Below are positions 36,055 through 44,862 of a stretch of DNA of 64,000 bases, piece after piece. Position numbers and translations under genes: made by a program. Location: NCBI GenBank assembly GCA_963662675.2, contig CAXXHP010000004.1, forward strand, positions 1,426,001 to 1,490,000, written 5' to 3'. Numbering within the stretch: the stretch's first letter is position 1; the number at the start of each line of letters is the position of its first letter. The notes beneath the pieces were generated by a model, which made no database searches, had not been told where the DNA came from, and saw nothing but the letters and a program-made list of their open reading frames with translations. The stretch comes from G963662675 sp963662675 (lineage in GTDB: Bacteria > Bacteroidota > Bacteroidia > Bacteroidales > Prolixibacteraceae).

Positions 36055-37233
36055 ATGAAAAAGGTAGTAATCGGGTTATCAGGTGGGGTTGATTCAAGCG
36101 TAGCAGCATATCTGCTCAAACAACAAGGATATGATGTAACAGCATTGTTCATGATCAATTGGCATGACCGTACAGGAACGCTTACGGGGCAATGCACATG
36201 GGAAGATGATGCACTGATTGCTGAGATGGTGGCAAAAAAGCTAGACATGCCTTTTCATATTGTAGATCTTAGTGATCACTACAAAAAGCGAGTAGTCGAT
36301 TACATGTTTGATGAGTATAGCAAAGGTAGAACACCCAACCCGGATGTGCTTTGTAACCGCGAAATCAAATTTGATGTTTTCATGGATGAATGCCTGAAAC
36401 ATGGAGCTGATTTTGTTGCAACGGGTCATTATTGTCAAAAATCTGAACTGAATACGAATGGCAAAGAAATTCACCAACTTCTTGCCGGATCTGACAAAAA
36501 CAAAGACCAAAGCTATTTTCTTTGTCAATTAAATCAAGAACAGCTATCAAAAGCTCTTTTCCCAATTGGTCATTTAGACAAACCGGAAGTTCGCCGTATT
36601 GCAACAGAACAGCAACTACCAACGGCAACACGCAAAGATTCTCAAGGCATTTGCTTTGTTGGAAAAGTTGACTTGCCCACCTTTTTACAACAACAGCTGG
36701 AGCCAAAAACAGGAAATGTAATTGAAGTGCCGTCCAAGTTCATGGAAAAGAAAAAGCAGGTTGAAAAAACGACTGAAAACTTCCGTAAACTTTGCTTTCC
36801 CTATCCCTACAAACCATGGAACGGTGACGTAATTGGAGAGCACCGTGGCGCACATTTTCACACAGTTGGGCAACGTAAAGGACTAAATATTGGTGGACAC
36901 TCAGAACCTCTTTTTGTAATCGGCACTGACGTAATCCGTAATATTATTTACGTGGGCGAAGGCAGTGAACATCCCGGATTATACCGCCCAGGGCTATTCA
37001 TCAACAACGAAGAAATACACTGGATACGTACCGATCTCGACATGCCAATTGGCGAAACAAGAACCTACGATGTACGCATCCGCTACCGGCAACCGCTCGA
37101 AAAAGCAACTCTTTACCGTAAAGATGAAGGTATGTACATCATTTTTGAAAACGAGCAGCGTGGAATTACTGCCGGACAATTTGCTGCTTGGTACGATGGT
37201 GAAGAACTCATTGGATCTGGAGTTATAGCCTAA
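36055..37233 (+). CDS. mnmA: tRNA-specific 2-thiouridylase MnmA
   Basis: 392 residues from the ATG at 36055, fixed by the promoter just upstream. It adds the 2-thio group to U34 of tRNA-Lys, -Glu and -Gln. The PP-loop GLSGGVDSS (8-15), the catalytic Cys100 in NPDVLCNREIKF and the second catalytic Cys200 in SQGICFVG are all present. Compared with enterobacterial MnmA there is an insertion of about 30 residues between the GNVIEV strand and VIGEHRGAH, which I associate with the Bacteroidota version. Followed at 120 bp by yicC; likely monocistronic. Confidence 0.96.
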   Translation: MKKVVIGLSGGVDSSVAAYLLKQQGYDVTALFMINWHDRTGTLTGQCTWEDDALIAEMVAKKLDMPFHIVDLSDHYKKRVVDYMFDEYSKGRTPNPDVLCNREIKFDVFMDECLKHGADFVATGHYCQKSELNTNGKEIHQLLAGSDKNKDQSYFLCQLNQEQLSKALFPIGHLDKPEVRRIATEQQLPTATRKDSQGICFVGKVDLPTFLQQQLEPKTGNVIEVPSKFMEKKKQVEKTTENFRKLCFPYPYKPWNGDVIGEHRGAHFHTVGQRKGLNIGGHSEPLFVIGTDVIRNIIYVGEGSEHPGLYRPGLFINNEEIHWIRTDLDMPIGETRTYDVRIRYRQPLEKATLYRKDEGMYIIFENEQRGITAGQFAAWYDGEELIGSGVIA

Positions 37234-37353
37234 AGTCATCAATGGGTTCAACGAAATTTGCATCCATCAATATTGATCCTTTATTCTTGAGACGAACACC
37301 AAGGCTGCATATCAACTAAAATTGTAACTTTGGGCACAATTAAAAAAACACAC

Positions 37354-38229
37354 ATGATCAAATCGATGACTGGCTATGGAAAAGCCGAATTTGAGTCAGG
37401 GAACAAAAAGATAACCCTTGAACTAAAAACATTAAATAGTAAACAGCTCGATATTAACTCTCGCACCCCTATCCTTTATCGCGAGAAAGATATTTCAATC
37501 CGAAAAGAGATATCCGAAAAACTGGTTCGTGGAAAAATCGACTTTTCATTATTTCTTGAAAATCTGGGAACGGAAAGTAATTCTGCAATCAATGAAAATA
37601 TTGTAACAAGCTATTTCAATCAGTTGAGTGCCTTACAAGAGAAATTGGGGCTGCCGGTTACTGAAGAAATCATGCTTAATATTATGCGTCTTCCGGATAC
37701 AACCAAAACTGTTTACGAATCGTTGGACGAGAAAGAATGGGAAATCATCTTTTCAAAAATCCAAGAAGTAATTGGTTCTGTTGATGAATTTCGCACACAA
37801 GAAGGTATTGCTCTTGATCGTGACATCCGTTCTAACATTGCTGACATACAACGTTTATTGACCCAGATTGAGCCTTTTGAAGCCTCTAGAATTGAAAATG
37901 TTAAAACTCGCATACAAGACAACTTGAACGAAATTAGCATAAACGGGAATATGGACAAAAACCGTTTTGAGCAAGAAATGATATACTATTTGGAGAAACT
38001 GGACATTAACGAAGAAAAAGTTCGTCTAATCAATCATTGTGAGTATTTCCTTGAAACACTTGACACACCAAATGACATCGGAAAGAAACTTGGTTTTATT
38101 GCTCAGGAAATTGGTCGTGAAATTAATACCATTGGCAGTAAAGCCAACGAAAGCAACATCCAACGCATTGTTGTGCAAATGAAAGATTCTCTAGAGAAAA
38201 TCAAGGAGCAACTGCTTAACATACTGTAG
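37354..38229 (+). CDS. YicC/YloC family endoribonuclease
   Basis: 291 residues starting MIKSMTGYGKAEFE, the family's signature N-terminus, which decides for the ATG at 37354 over an earlier frame start at 37330 (the latter overlaps a TAACTTTG -7-like box at 37325-37332). The C-terminal DUF1732 part carries IGKKLGFIAQEIGREINTIG and KANESNIQRIVVQMK, highly conserved in the family. E. coli YicC cleaves RNA and affects RyhB decay. It is upstream of gmk and nadD, a common arrangement. Confidence 0.93.
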   Translation: MIKSMTGYGKAEFESGNKKITLELKTLNSKQLDINSRTPILYREKDISIRKEISEKLVRGKIDFSLFLENLGTESNSAINENIVTSYFNQLSALQEKLGLPVTEEIMLNIMRLPDTTKTVYESLDEKEWEIIFSKIQEVIGSVDEFRTQEGIALDRDIRSNIADIQRLLTQIEPFEASRIENVKTRIQDNLNEISINGNMDKNRFEQEMIYYLEKLDINEEKVRLINHCEYFLETLDTPNDIGKKLGFIAQEIGREINTIGSKANESNIQRIVVQMKDSLEKIKEQLLNIL

Positions 38230-38300
38230 ATAGACATTATAGTAAAATAAGTTTTCGTTCATTTACCATGTTTGATGAATTACTAAAAATTGAAAGATCA

Positions 38301-38867
38301 ATGAAGGGCAAACTCATCATATTTTCAGCCCCATCCGGTGCAGGCAAAACAACCATTGTGAAACACTTGTTAAAACAGGATTTCAATCTGGAGTTTTCAA
38401 TATCTGCAACAAGTAGGGCTCCCCGACATACTGAAACCCACGGAAAAGATTACTATTTTTTAAGTCCTGATGAATTTCAAGAGAAAATTAAAAATGATGA
38501 ATTCCTCGAATGGGAGGAAGTTTATGCAGGGACTTGTTACGGCACCTTAAAATCAGAGGTTGAACGCATACGTAATCAAGGGAAGCATGTCATCTTTGAC
38601 GTGGATGTAGTGGGTGGAATCAATATTAAAAAATATTATGGAGACGAGGCCTTAGCGGTTTTTGTTCAGCCTCCATCCATTGAAGAACTTCGCAAACGTT
38701 TAGTTGGCAGATCAACAGACTCGTTAGATGTTATTGAAAAACGAGTACAAAAAGCAGAATACGAATTAACTTTCGCCTCCAATTTTGATATAATCCTTGT
38801 TAGTGAGGAGCTAGCGGTCACTCTGGCAAATGCCGACAAATTAGTTCTCGATTTTATTAATAAATAG
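38301..38867 (+). CDS. gmk: Guanylate kinase
   Basis: About 188 residues from the ATG at 38301 (an earlier in-frame ATG at 38268 adds 11 residues). It phosphorylates GMP to GDP. P-loop APSGAGKTT near the start, the GMP-binding SATSRAPRHTETHGKDYYF segment, EWEEVYAGTCYGT, and the FDVDVVGG Walker-B-like stretch are all present. Lies between yicC and nadD with gaps under 75 bp, probably one transcript. Confidence 0.96.
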   Translation: MKGKLIIFSAPSGAGKTTIVKHLLKQDFNLEFSISATSRAPRHTETHGKDYYFLSPDEFQEKIKNDEFLEWEEVYAGTCYGTLKSEVERIRNQGKHVIFDVDVVGGINIKKYYGDEALAVFVQPPSIEELRKRLVGRSTDSLDVIEKRVQKAEYELTFASNFDIILVSEELAVTLANADKLVLDFINK

Positions 38868-38876
38868 AATTAAGAC

Positions 38877-39449
38877 ATGAAAATCGGACTGTATTTTGGA
38901 ACATACAACCCCATTCACATTGGTCATCTGGCTATTGCAAATTTCATGGTCGAATACACCGAAATAGAACAACTTTGGTTTGTCGTTAGTCCTCATAATC
39001 CCTTCAAAAATAAAAAGCACCTTTTGGATGACTATCAACGACTAGAACTAGTAACAAGAGCCATCGATGATGATGACCGCTTCAAGGCTTCTTCAGTTGA
39101 ATTTAAACTACCCCACCCATCCTACACAATTGATACCCTCACCTATCTCAAAGAGGACTACCCCAACCACGATTATTATCTAATCATGGGTTCTGATAAT
39201 CTGGAGCATTTTCATAAATGGAAAAATTACGAACTTATCTTACAAGACTATCACATTCTCGTTTATCCTCGACCTGGCTTTAATCCCGACAATGCCATGC
39301 AACATCCACATATCAAAATTGCAACAGCTCCACTAATGGAGGTTTCTGCAACATTTATCAGGAAAGCCATCTCAGAGAGGAAAGACATCCGACATTTTAT
39401 TCCCCCAAAAGCTTGGCAATATCTGGAAGAAATGAACTTCTATAGATAA
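38877..39449 (+). CDS. nadD: Nicotinate-nucleotide adenylyltransferase
   Basis: 190 residues; makes deamido-NAD from nicotinate mononucleotide and ATP. The GTYNPIHIGHL motif (ATP site, positions 8-18) and the closing SATFIRKAI motif (ISSTxIR type) are clear. It starts nine bases after the gmk stop. The last gene of the yicC-gmk-nadD run; no terminator was seen in the short space before the Moco leader. Confidence 0.95.
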   Translation: MKIGLYFGTYNPIHIGHLAIANFMVEYTEIEQLWFVVSPHNPFKNKKHLLDDYQRLELVTRAIDDDDRFKASSVEFKLPHPSYTIDTLTYLKEDYPNHDYYLIMGSDNLEHFHKWKNYELILQDYHILVYPRPGFNPDNAMQHPHIKIATAPLMEVSATFIRKAISERKDIRHFIPPKAWQYLEEMNFYR

Positions 39450-39527
39450 ATACTGGATATTGTCGTAAAACATAACATTGAACGATTATAAATAAGCATC
39501 ACCTATATAAACAAATGCAGATATTTA

Positions 39528-39535
39528 TATATTTG
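39528..39535 (+). promoter_or_regulatory. -7 box of the Moco operon
   Basis: TATATTTG matching TAnnTTTG. It places the transcript start at about 39541, just at the 5' edge of the riboswitch. No matching -33 TTG. Confidence 0.55.
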
Positions 39536-39543
39536 TAGCAGAA

Positions 39544-39664
39544 ATCACTCCGAGTTCCTATTTGCTAAGTGGTAAACATATGCAATTTGAACCGATGGGT
39601 AAAAGTGGAAATGCTTTAGCCTCCCGATTTTGGCAGTGGCCGGATGACTTTGGAAAGGAGATCG
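39544..39664 (+). promoter_or_regulatory. Molybdenum cofactor (Moco) riboswitch candidate
   Basis: The leader of the Moco operon carries the conserved blocks of the Moco RNA motif in the right order: CACTCCGAG (39546-39554), CCGATGGGTAAA (39592-39603), GGAAATGCTTTAGCCTCCCG (39607-39626), GGCCGGATGAC (39638-39648) and GGAAAGGAG (39652-39660). CTCC and GGAG can close the outer stem, and GCTAA (39564-39568) can pair with TTAGC (39616-39620). Moco riboswitches normally lower expression of cofactor synthesis genes when cofactor is plentiful. The five genes downstream are all Moco genes, and a terminator follows, so function fits. Assignment is from recalled consensus, not a covariance search. Confidence 0.82.
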
Positions 39665-39703
39665 AAATTGGCTCAATTGGAATTAGAATAGATTGCTCGA
39701 ATT

Positions 39704-39743
39704 TCCCCTTTTCATTAAAATGAATTGGGGATTTTCTTTTTTT
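39704..39743 (+). terminator. Intrinsic terminator in the Moco leader (expression platform)
   Basis: CCCC (39705-39708) and TTCATT (39711-39716) pair with AATGAA and GGGG (39727-39730), with a small symmetric internal loop, followed by TTTTCTTTTTTT. Being between the riboswitch and the first gene (39756), it is the likely transcription-attenuation switch. Confidence 0.78.
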
Positions 39744-39755
39744 ACATGATTCTGA

Positions 39756-40292
39756 ATGGATAAAAAATGGGCTAATATATTACTTGTAGCAGGCTCTGGA
39801 AGAAATGTTGGAAAAACAACATTCATCTGTCAGCTGCTTGACTCCATAAAGGAAATGAATCCCATTGCCATTAAAATATCACCTCATTTTCATGAACCAA
39901 CAGAGGGTTTAAAATTACTTTCGGAAGACAAAAACTACCAGATCTTTGAAGAAACGCAAAAAGATAAACCAAAAGACAGTTCCCGCTATCTAAAGCATGG
40001 AGCAAAAAAATCAATTTATATTCAGTCTCAAGACGAGCATCTTTTAGAAGTCTTTATTGCGCTTTTCCCATTTTTAGATGCTGAAAGTCCTGTTTTGATT
40101 GAATCAGCCTCTCTCCACAAATATGTTCATGGAGGATTGTTTCTTTTTATTTATAATGATGAAAAAGAGACAAAACCAGCCACCAAAGCAAACCTAAGAA
40201 TCGCTGACATTGTTATACAATCTGATGGAAAAAAATTCACAATAAAATCTAATCAAATTAAATTCGAAAACGAATGGAAAATCACTCAATGA
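39756..40292 (+). CDS. mobB: Molybdopterin-guanine dinucleotide biosynthesis MobB-like GTPase
   Basis: 178 residues. P-loop GSGRNVGKTTF (13-23), as in MobB, with a DIVIQSDGKKF strand near the end. MobB proteins bind GTP and help MobA attach nucleotides to molybdopterin. It is the first gene after the riboswitch-terminator leader and overlaps moeA by four bases if moeA starts at 40289. No MobA is present in the window. Confidence 0.82.
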   Translation: MDKKWANILLVAGSGRNVGKTTFICQLLDSIKEMNPIAIKISPHFHEPTEGLKLLSEDKNYQIFEETQKDKPKDSSRYLKHGAKKSIYIQSQDEHLLEVFIALFPFLDAESPVLIESASLHKYVHGGLFLFIYNDEKETKPATKANLRIADIVIQSDGKKFTIKSNQIKFENEWKITQ

Positions 40293-41464
40293 TAAGCCTT
40301 CAGGAAGCTTTAGAATTAGCCATTTCGTATGCAAAGGTACTTCCAACGGAAAATGTTGACTATCTACATTCCGCAGGCAGGGTATTGGCAAAACCTGTAT
40401 ATTCGGATATGGATATGCCTCCATTTAATAAATCTGCAATGGATGGTTATGCCTGTAAACATGAAGATTTAGGAAGCTGGCTCACCGTTCTAGAAACAAT
40501 CCCTGCCGGAAAACCACCTAAGTACAATATTGAAGCTGGCCAATGCTCAAAAATTATGACCGGAGCAGCTGTCCCCGAAGGTGCCAATACCGTTTTTATG
40601 GTTGAGCAAAGTGAGATTGGCAATCAAGAAAAAGTGAGATTTACAGGAACAAAAACGAACAGTAATATTTGTCTGATAGGCGAAGACTTAAAAACAGGCG
40701 ATCTGGTATTAAAACTTGGAACCTATCTTCGGGCGCAACATATTGCCATGCTTGCAGCAGTAGGATGCACCCAACCCGAAGTTTATTGCCAACCCAAGGT
40801 GGGAATTATTTCAACCGGTTCAGAATTGGTTGAACCGGACAAAAAACCACAAGCATCGCAAATCCGCAACTCAAACGGACATCAAATAAGAGTTCAGGCA
40901 CAACAACATAACTGCCTACCAAACTACTATGGCATCGTACCCGACGATGAAAAAAGTACACGTGAAGCAATTCATCAATCAACTACTATAAATGATGTGA
41001 CAATTATATCTGGAGGCGTTTCTGTTGGCGACTTTGATTATGTCCCCTTGGTTATTAAACAACTTGACTTTGACATTCTGTTCAACAAGCTGACTGTAAA
41101 ACCGGGGAAACACACAACGTTTGCAGTTAAGGATAATAAGTATATTATCGGTCTCCCTGGCAACCCAGTATCATCTTTTATTCAGTTCGAAATATTCGTT
41201 AAACCATTCTTGCACAAACTGATGAATTATGAAGAAACGAAGGTCTACCTCCCATTGACACTCGCATCTCATTTTAAAAGAAAGAAAGCCGACAGAGAAG
41301 AATTTATCCCAGTAATACTAAATGATAAAAATGAGGTAGAGCGAATTCGCTACAATGGATCTGCCCATATCCATGCCTACCATGAAGCCTTTGGGGTTAT
41401 GAATATTCCTTTGGGCATTGACCAAATTAAAAAAGGAGAAACGGTATATGTTAGACCGCTTTAA
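40289..41464 (+). CDS. moeA: Molybdopterin molybdenumtransferase MoeA
   Basis: About 391 residues from the ATG at 40289, whose ATGA overlaps the mobB stop; an in-frame ATG at 40274 is possible. MoeA inserts molybdate into adenylylated molybdopterin. Motifs: PPFNKSAMDGYA (N-terminal domain II), KIMTGAAVPEGAN, GIISTGSELVEP, SGGVSVGDFDYV, KPGKHTTFAV and GLPGNPVSSF, so all three conserved parts including the MogA-like fold are intact, plus the C-terminal domain IV. Central to the Moco operon. Confidence 0.95.
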   Translation: MISLQEALELAISYAKVLPTENVDYLHSAGRVLAKPVYSDMDMPPFNKSAMDGYACKHEDLGSWLTVLETIPAGKPPKYNIEAGQCSKIMTGAAVPEGANTVFMVEQSEIGNQEKVRFTGTKTNSNICLIGEDLKTGDLVLKLGTYLRAQHIAMLAAVGCTQPEVYCQPKVGIISTGSELVEPDKKPQASQIRNSNGHQIRVQAQQHNCLPNYYGIVPDDEKSTREAIHQSTTINDVTIISGGVSVGDFDYVPLVIKQLDFDILFNKLTVKPGKHTTFAVKDNKYIIGLPGNPVSSFIQFEIFVKPFLHKLMNYEETKVYLPLTLASHFKRKKADREEFIPVILNDKNEVERIRYNGSAHIHAYHEAFGVMNIPLGIDQIKKGETVYVRPL

Positions 41465-42245
41465 AAGAAATATTAATTACCTGCGCATTTCGGTAACAGA
41501 CCGATGCAACTTAAGGTGTACCTACTGCATGCCCGCTGATGGGATAAAGCAACTAGACCACAGTGACATTTTGAGTTTTGAGGAAATTGAAGCATTTACC
41601 CGACTAGCTGTCTCTCTCGGAATTACAAAAGTCAGGATTACCGGAGGCGAACCATTGGTTCGCAGAAACATAGTTCATTTGATTGAAAAGCTAGCAGCCA
41701 TTGAAGGACTGGAAGATTTATCGATGACCACAAACGGGATATTGCTTAACCAGTTTGCAAGCGATTTAAAAAAAGCAGGACTTAACCGAGTAAATATTAG
41801 TCTGGACACTCTTGATCCTAACCGCTATTGTGAAATAACACGTATTGGCAATATTGATCAGGTTCTTCAGGGAATTGATGCGGCACAAAAAGCAGGGTTG
41901 ACCCCGATCAAAATTAATGCCGTATTATTGGGTGAGCCGGATGATAACATCATCAAACTAAAACAATACTGTGTAGAAAATAAACTTGATTTGCGTTTTA
42001 TTCATCAAATGAATCTACAAAATGGTGAATTTTCAAAAGTTGAAGGTGGTGAAGGTGGAAATTGCATACGCTGCAACCGGGTACGGCTTTTGGCCAATGG
42101 CGATGTAAAACCTTGCCTTTTCAGTGATTTGACCTACAATATTCGCACGTTAGGTTTTGAAAAAGCACTTGACTTAGCGATAGGAAATAAACCAAAATCA
42201 GGGACATTTAATAAATCTGGAGAGTTTTACAACATAGGAGGATGA
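41448..42245 (+). CDS. moaA: GTP 3',8-cyclase MoaA, shortened form
   Basis: 265 residues from the ATG at 41448, preceded by a good Shine-Dalgarno (AAAAGGAG) and overlapping the end of moeA by 17 bp. Radical SAM cluster CxxxCxxC (Cys20, Cys24, Cys27) and the C-terminal cluster C-x2-C-x13-C (Cys206, Cys209, Cys223, with CNRVRLLANGDVKPC) are both present, as is the terminal GG that MoaA needs. Usual MoaA is about 330 residues. Here about 45-50 residues between the RFI strand and the second cluster are missing, replaced by a GGEGG linker. It should start Moco synthesis from GTP, but the missing stretch is unusual. Confidence 0.9.
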   Translation: MLDRFKRNINYLRISVTDRCNLRCTYCMPADGIKQLDHSDILSFEEIEAFTRLAVSLGITKVRITGGEPLVRRNIVHLIEKLAAIEGLEDLSMTTNGILLNQFASDLKKAGLNRVNISLDTLDPNRYCEITRIGNIDQVLQGIDAAQKAGLTPIKINAVLLGEPDDNIIKLKQYCVENKLDLRFIHQMNLQNGEFSKVEGGEGGNCIRCNRVRLLANGDVKPCLFSDLTYNIRTLGFEKALDLAIGNKPKSGTFNKSGEFYNIGG

Positions 42246-42315
42246 TATACATACCAACTGCATGATGCTAAATTTAAACCCCATTAAACTATTTAAAAAC
42301 TAGTAATACAAACCA

Positions 42316-42771
42316 ATGACAAAGAAGTTATCACACATTGACGATCAAGGTCGTGCCAACATGGTTGATGTTGGACATAAACCTCAGCAAATCAGGACAG
42401 CTACTGCTGAAGGATATATTCACCTTGAGTTGGAGACCGTAAAACTCATCCGCGAAAATCAAATAAAAAAGGGAGATGTGCTTTCTATTGCTGAAATTGC
42501 CGGTATTCAAGCGGCAAAGAAAACAAGCGATCTTATCCCACTGTGTCATCCTCTGCAACTCACCAAAGTAGATGTCACATGTAGCTTGCTTGATTTTGGT
42601 ATTTCGGTGAGCTGCACAACCAAATGCATCGGTCAAACAGGTGTGGAAATGGAAGCCCTCACGGGAGTTCAAATTGCACTTCTCACCATATACGACATGT
42701 GCAAAGCTGTTGACAAAAAGATGACGATTGAGGAAGTCAAACTGGTTAGCAAAACAAAAACAAACCTATAA
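42316..42771 (+). CDS. moaC: Cyclic pyranopterin monophosphate synthase MoaC
   Basis: 151 residues. Works with MoaA to form cPMP. Signatures: NMVDVGHKPQQIRTATA near the N-terminus, KKTSDLIPLCHPL and GVEMEALTGVQIALLTIYDMCK with the catalytic Asp and Lys (DMCKAVDK). Normal length for the family. 70 bp after moaA and 17 bp before the MOSC-MogA gene. Confidence 0.96.
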   Translation: MTKKLSHIDDQGRANMVDVGHKPQQIRTATAEGYIHLELETVKLIRENQIKKGDVLSIAEIAGIQAAKKTSDLIPLCHPLQLTKVDVTCSLLDFGISVSCTTKCIGQTGVEMEALTGVQIALLTIYDMCKAVDKKMTIEEVKLVSKTKTNL

Positions 42772-42788
42772 TTCCCAAGCAAACAAAT

Positions 42789-43724
42789 ATGGATGCATCA
42801 ATAAAAGTACTGGCAGTAAACATTTCCGAGAAGAAAGGGACTATCAAGAAACCAACTGACTCAATTCAACTCACCGAGATTGGAGTAGTTGGTGATGCCC
42901 ATTCCGGCAATTGGCACAGACAAGTAAGTTTGTTGGCGAAAGAAAGCATTGATAAATTCTCGGAAGAAGCTAAGCGCAAAATTAACTTTGGAGAATTTGC
43001 TGAAAACATTACTACCGAAGGACTTTTACTTCACACAACCAAACCACTTGACCGATTTATTGGGGAAAACGTTGAATTGGAAGTAACCCAGATTGGGAAA
43101 AAATGCCATGGTGATAATTGCAGTATTTTTCGTGAGATAGGAAATTGCGTTATGCCCAAAGAAGGCATATTTGCGCGAGTAATCAGGCATGGAAAACTAA
43201 AAGCAGATGACACATTGATCTATATACCACGAGTAATAAAAATACTAATCGTTACGCTAAGTGACAGAGTCAGTCGGGGAGAATATGCAGACAAAAGTGG
43301 ACCTCAAATAAATAATTTGACAAAAAAACACTTTTCAGAAATAAACAGACAAACAGAAGTTAAACAAGTTTTAATTCCAGATAATGCCCAGCTTTTGCGC
43401 TTTCAGATTGAACAAGCTATTGAAGACGAAATTGATGTAATTTTCACGACCGGAGGAACAGGTATCGGATATCGCGATATTACCCCAGAAACTATCAAGC
43501 CTCTTCTAGACAAAGAAATTCCGGGTATCATGGAGCTAATTCGGGTCAAATACGGAATGAAAAAGCCGGCGGCATTGTTAAGCCGAGGAGTTGCCGGACT
43601 AAAAAACAAAACGCTTATTTACACCTTGCCCGGCAGCGTAAAAGCAGTCACCGAATATTGTGAAGAAATATTACCAACCATTGAACACTCCCTATATATG
43701 ATTTGTGGACTTGACAACCATTAG
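42789..43724 (+). CDS. MOSC domain/MogA (molybdopterin adenylyltransferase) fusion
   Basis: 311 residues. The N-terminal half (about 1-148) is a MOSC domain with the cysteine pattern GKKCHGDNCSIF and CVMPKEGIFARV. The C-terminal half (about 150-311) is MogA/MoaB: TLSDRVSRGEYADKSGP, TTGGTGIGYRDITPE and TLPGSVKAVTEY. MogA adenylylates molybdopterin before MoeA acts; MOSC domains handle sulfurated cofactor or are cofactor carriers. The fusion and its place after moaC give the operon everything from cPMP onwards except MoaD, MoaE and the sulfur-carrier activator, which are not in the window. Confidence 0.93.
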   Translation: MDASIKVLAVNISEKKGTIKKPTDSIQLTEIGVVGDAHSGNWHRQVSLLAKESIDKFSEEAKRKINFGEFAENITTEGLLLHTTKPLDRFIGENVELEVTQIGKKCHGDNCSIFREIGNCVMPKEGIFARVIRHGKLKADDTLIYIPRVIKILIVTLSDRVSRGEYADKSGPQINNLTKKHFSEINRQTEVKQVLIPDNAQLLRFQIEQAIEDEIDVIFTTGGTGIGYRDITPETIKPLLDKEIPGIMELIRVKYGMKKPAALLSRGVAGLKNKTLIYTLPGSVKAVTEYCEEILPTIEHSLYMICGLDNH

Positions 43725-43848
43725 ATAGATCAATTTTTAAACCGTCCAACTTTGTAATTTAAAACCTAACATATTAAGCTTGCGTATCATTGCTTAGATA
43801 TTTTTATCACTAGAAACTGATTGTCAGTCATCGAAAACCACTGTGGTT

Positions 43849-44295
43849 ATGAACATCATAAAGCAAAAACCAGTAACAATACTATCAATAGTATCAGCTG
43901 TTTTTCTCATCTTCTCAATGTTATCTCTCCTTATTTTCAATGAACAAATATTTACACATAGGAATGGATTTACAATTCATGAATATATCATTGCATTAGG
44001 AATTGGATTGGTTGTTGTTTTTGATTTTGTTTCTGTAGCATGGCTTTTACTTCAACTAAAAAAAACCTCAACAACACTAATTTTCGCAATTATCATGGGC
44101 ATATTATGCATCATACTATTAGCTGCAGAAAAAACCATGATTGATGAAATAGGCAAAGAATATGGCTCTGAGATAGAAACACTAAGCGAGTGGATTATGC
44201 TATATGCATTCTGGGCTTTCCAGTTATTGTATAATTACCTCATCTTCAAAACTTCAAAGACAAATAGTTACTTGGAAAGAAAATTTGTTAATTGA
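43849..44295 (+). CDS. Four-helix membrane protein of unknown function
   Basis: 148 residues from the ATG at 43849 (a GTG at 43843 precedes it). Four hydrophobic segments (about 10-30, 46-68, 75-93, 117-138) are separated by short loops; the third loop is acidic and charged. Not recognised. It is 125 bp downstream of the Moco operon and could be read through from it, but nothing else links them. Confidence 0.65.
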   Translation: MNIIKQKPVTILSIVSAVFLIFSMLSLLIFNEQIFTHRNGFTIHEYIIALGIGLVVVFDFVSVAWLLLQLKKTSTTLIFAIIMGILCIILLAAEKTMIDEIGKEYGSEIETLSEWIMLYAFWAFQLLYNYLIFKTSKTNSYLERKFVN

Positions 44296-44862
44296 AAAAT
44301 CATAAAAATGCCATTTTAATAAAGTTTACACAAAAACAACTGCATTTTAATCTCAATACTGCTCACATTACGAACTTCAATATTATACGAATATCAACAC
44401 TCAGAAAATTAGCCACACAGGATTTTGATCATAATTCTCATTTCGCACATTTGTTAGAAATAGGCACCAAACCCTACTAAACAATACAGAATTCAATCAT
44501 TTTACATTATGCCTTCTAAATATCAAAAGTAAAACCTTAACGCAAAAACACACTTGCCTGATTTACGGCTCATTACACAAATCACATTTATAAAAAATGT
44601 TCATTTAAAACCACTCCCAATACGAAAAAAGACCAATCATCAACTATTTATATTGTTCAAAACCTATTGATCGAACGACAATAAGGAGTATTCATGACTA
44701 AAAGGGCCTCTAATCCCATGTTAATTCACAATCTGCTGTTGAAAACTTCACCCCAGAGACATACTTTCTCATCATCTATCAGGATGAGATAGAGTACCTT
44801 TATTCCAATTACCTACAATATGCTAAATAGGGACCAAGGCAACAAACTTTAAAACAATTGTG
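44296..44862. other. Intergenic region upstream of OmpA-type gene
   Basis: About 565 bp, the largest gap in the window. A 62-codon frame at 44292-44480 has no features and is not called. I found no riboswitch, RNA gene or strong inverted repeat. Confidence 0.45.

Noticed and set aside
44292..44480. 62-codon frame overlapping the end of the four-helix protein gene
   Set aside because: TTG start, no protein-like pattern, followed by a long non-coding stretch.
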